A stretch of 53,152 bases of DNA, from contig NZ_SMKQ01000037.1 of assembly GCF_004348995.1 (NCBI RefSeq), positions 1 through 53,152 of the forward strand, given 5' to 3'. Positions 52,017-53,152 of the stretch are shown here, piece after piece. How positions within the stretch are numbered: the stretch's first letter is position 1; the number at the start of each line of letters is the position of its first letter. Under the pieces are notes generated by a model that was given only the letters and a program-made list of their open reading frames with translations, was not told the DNA's origin and made no database searches. The stretch is from Nonomuraea terrae (GTDB taxonomy: Bacteria; Actinomycetota; Actinomycetes; Streptosporangiales; Streptosporangiaceae). The translations under genes were made by a program, and so were the position numbers.

Positions 52017-53152
52017 CCTGAGCAGGCGCAGCCCTTCCGGGATGGCGTCGCGGCCGATCACGCCGTAGCCGAGCACCAGTCCGCGCTGTGCGGGTTCCTC
52101 CCCGCAGTGCCTCTCCAGTGACTCGAACATGAGCACGCCGGGCGCCGGACGTACGGACACATCAGGGGCGAGGCGGGCGCAGAGGTGCAGGCCCGCCGCG
52201 GACGGCACCGGCTCCAGGCGATCGTCGGCGGCCAGCGCCTCGGCGATCAGCGCGTGGCGGGCGGCGTACTCGCGGGTGGCTTTTCTGATGTGCCTGGCCA
52301 GCAGGCCCTCGTCGATGAAGCGGGCCAGGGCCGCCTGCGTGGGCAGCTCGCTGTGCCAGTCGGAGAGCAGCTTGGCCGTGCGCAGGGCGGGGACGAGTGA
52401 GGCGGGCGCGACCAGGAAGCCGATCCTGAGCATGGGCAGCAGCGTCTTGGAGAACGAACCGACGTAGATGACGCGGCCGGCGCGGTCGAGGCTCTGGAGG
52501 GGTTCGAGCGGGCGCGCGCCGAAGCGGAACTCGCTGTCGTAGTCGTCCTCGATCACCACCGCGCGGCGGCGCTCCGCCCAGGCCAGCAGGGCTGCGCGGC
52601 GGGCGAGTGACATGGGGGTGCCCAGCGGGAACTGGTGGGAGGGCGTGACGTACACGATGCGCGCCGAACGCGGGATGGCCGCGACGTCGATGCCCTCGGC
52701 GTCCACCGGAACGCCCGCCACCCGCGCGCCGAGCGAGCGGAACAACCTCCGGGCCGGGGGATAGCCGGGCTCCTCGACCGCCACGACGGCACCCGGCTCG
52801 ATCAGGACGCGGCCGATGAGGTCGAGCGCCTGCTGCGCGCCGTTGGTGACGAGCACGTCGTCGGGACCGGCGAGCACCGAGCGGCTGAGGCCGATGTGCC
52901 GGGAGATCGCCTCGCGCAGCGGCCCGTAGCCGGACGGGGAACCGTAGGCGGAGAAGCTCGCCCGAAGCTCGCGGCCCATCAGCCGGCGCCAGGTGTCCAT
53001 CGGGAACAGCCGTGCGTCGGGGACGCCGACGCGGAAGTCGTACCGCGCGGCGGGCATGGCGCTCTCGGTCTCGACGCCGTGCCAGAACGCGCGCGGCAGC
53101 ACCACGCCCCTAGGGGCGGCGCGACCCCTGACCGGCTCGGCCGCCACGAACG
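51972..53152 (-). CDS. MocR-type aminotransferase-domain regulator (N-terminus beyond window)
   Basis: The visible part is the aminotransferase half, from RYDFRVGVPDARLFPMDTWRR through LVTNGAQQALDLIGRVLIEPGAVVAVEEPGYP, VIEDDYDSEFRFGARPLEPLQ and the PLP lysine in GSFSKTLLPMLRIG. The frame remains open to the edge, and the residues there (VAAEPVRGRAAPR) are the inter-domain linker, so a GntR domain should lie outside the window. Ends 45 bp inside the USP gene. A second MocR in 3 kb is notable. Confidence 0.83.
   Translation of the reverse strand, partial: FVAAEPVRGRAAPRGVVLPRAFWHGVETESAMPAARYDFRVGVPDARLFPMDTWRRLMGRELRASFSAYGSPSGYGPLREAISRHIGLSRSVLAGPDDVLVTNGAQQALDLIGRVLIEPGAVVAVEEPGYPPARRLFRSLGARVAGVPVDAEGIDVAAIPRSARIVYVTPSHQFPLGTPMSLARRAALLAWAERRRAVVIEDDYDSEFRFGARPLEPLQSLDRAGRVIYVGSFSKTLLPMLRIGFLVAPASLVPALRTAKLLSDWHSELPTQAALARFIDEGLLARHIRKATREYAARHALIAEALAADDRLEPVPSAAGLHLCARLAPDVSVRPAPGVLMFESLERHCGEEPAQRGLVLGYGVIGRDAIPEGLRLLRSRMSAGPEPPAARF

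Overview
The window is the replication-origin region of a high-GC actinomycete chromosome. The order rpmH-rnpA-yidD-yidC-khpB-rsmG-parA-parB to the left of dnaA and dnaN-gnd-recF-dciA-gyrB-gyrA to its right, TTGTCCACA-type DnaA boxes, many GTG starts and several apparently leaderless genes fit the Streptosporangiaceae (Nonomuraea-like). That family placement is inference from the order and look of the proteins; no search was run.

Layout. (1) 1-16.9 kb: idi (cut by the window edge), an MFS exporter, cca, a YbaK-like deacylase, a DUF6049 membrane protein, murJ, a membrane pseudokinase that corresponds to the C-terminal half of the mycobacterial MurJ/MviN protein, sigM with its anti-sigma factor, trxB-trxA behind a textbook SigR-type promoter, a GNAT acetyltransferase, a PLP aminotransferase, a D-Ala-D-Ala ligase and a threonine aldolase. 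Cell-wall precursor handling and thiol-redox control dominate. (2) 16.9-21.7 kb: a gene-free decay zone with an IS3-family remnant, wrecked ABC-ATPase, MFS and SDR fragments, several diverged or nearly identical repeats, and three parS sites. (3) 21.7-27.2 kb: parB, parA (with a fourth parS inside its coding sequence), rsmG, khpB, yidC, yidD, rnpA and rpmH, all leftward. (4) 27.2-39.9 kb: dnaA, oriC, dnaN, gnd, recF, dciA, a 48-bp tandem array carrying phased DnaA-box-like motifs, gyrB, gyrA, a DUF3566 protein and tRNA-Ile(GAT). DnaA-box-like sequences are not confined to oriC. They recur inside dnaA, recF and dciA, in places using rare codons. (5) 40-53 kb: an accessory flank of small regulators and oxidoreductases (TPR protein, NAD epimerase, NTF2-like, MerR plus imine-reductase-like pair, two SDRs, a truncated hemerythrin colliding with a deleted SDR, a TmrB-like ATPase, a GbsR/MarR regulator, a PaiB-like/MocR divergent pair, a SalK/HTH_67-like protein, a USP and a second MocR-type protein cut by the edge).

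How they work together. DnaA opens oriC, DciA is the likely helicase loader, DnaN/RecF/Gyrase serve the fork, and ParA/ParB with four parS sites within 5.2 kb segregate the origin. RnpA, RsmG, Cca and RpmH serve RNA and ribosome maturation, YidC/YidD membrane insertion, and MurJ with the pseudokinase lipid II export. The most unusual signals are the dispersed DnaA-box system (48-bp array, recF inverted pair with a TTA codon, a distal pair at 48.17 kb) and the parS-bearing decay zone.
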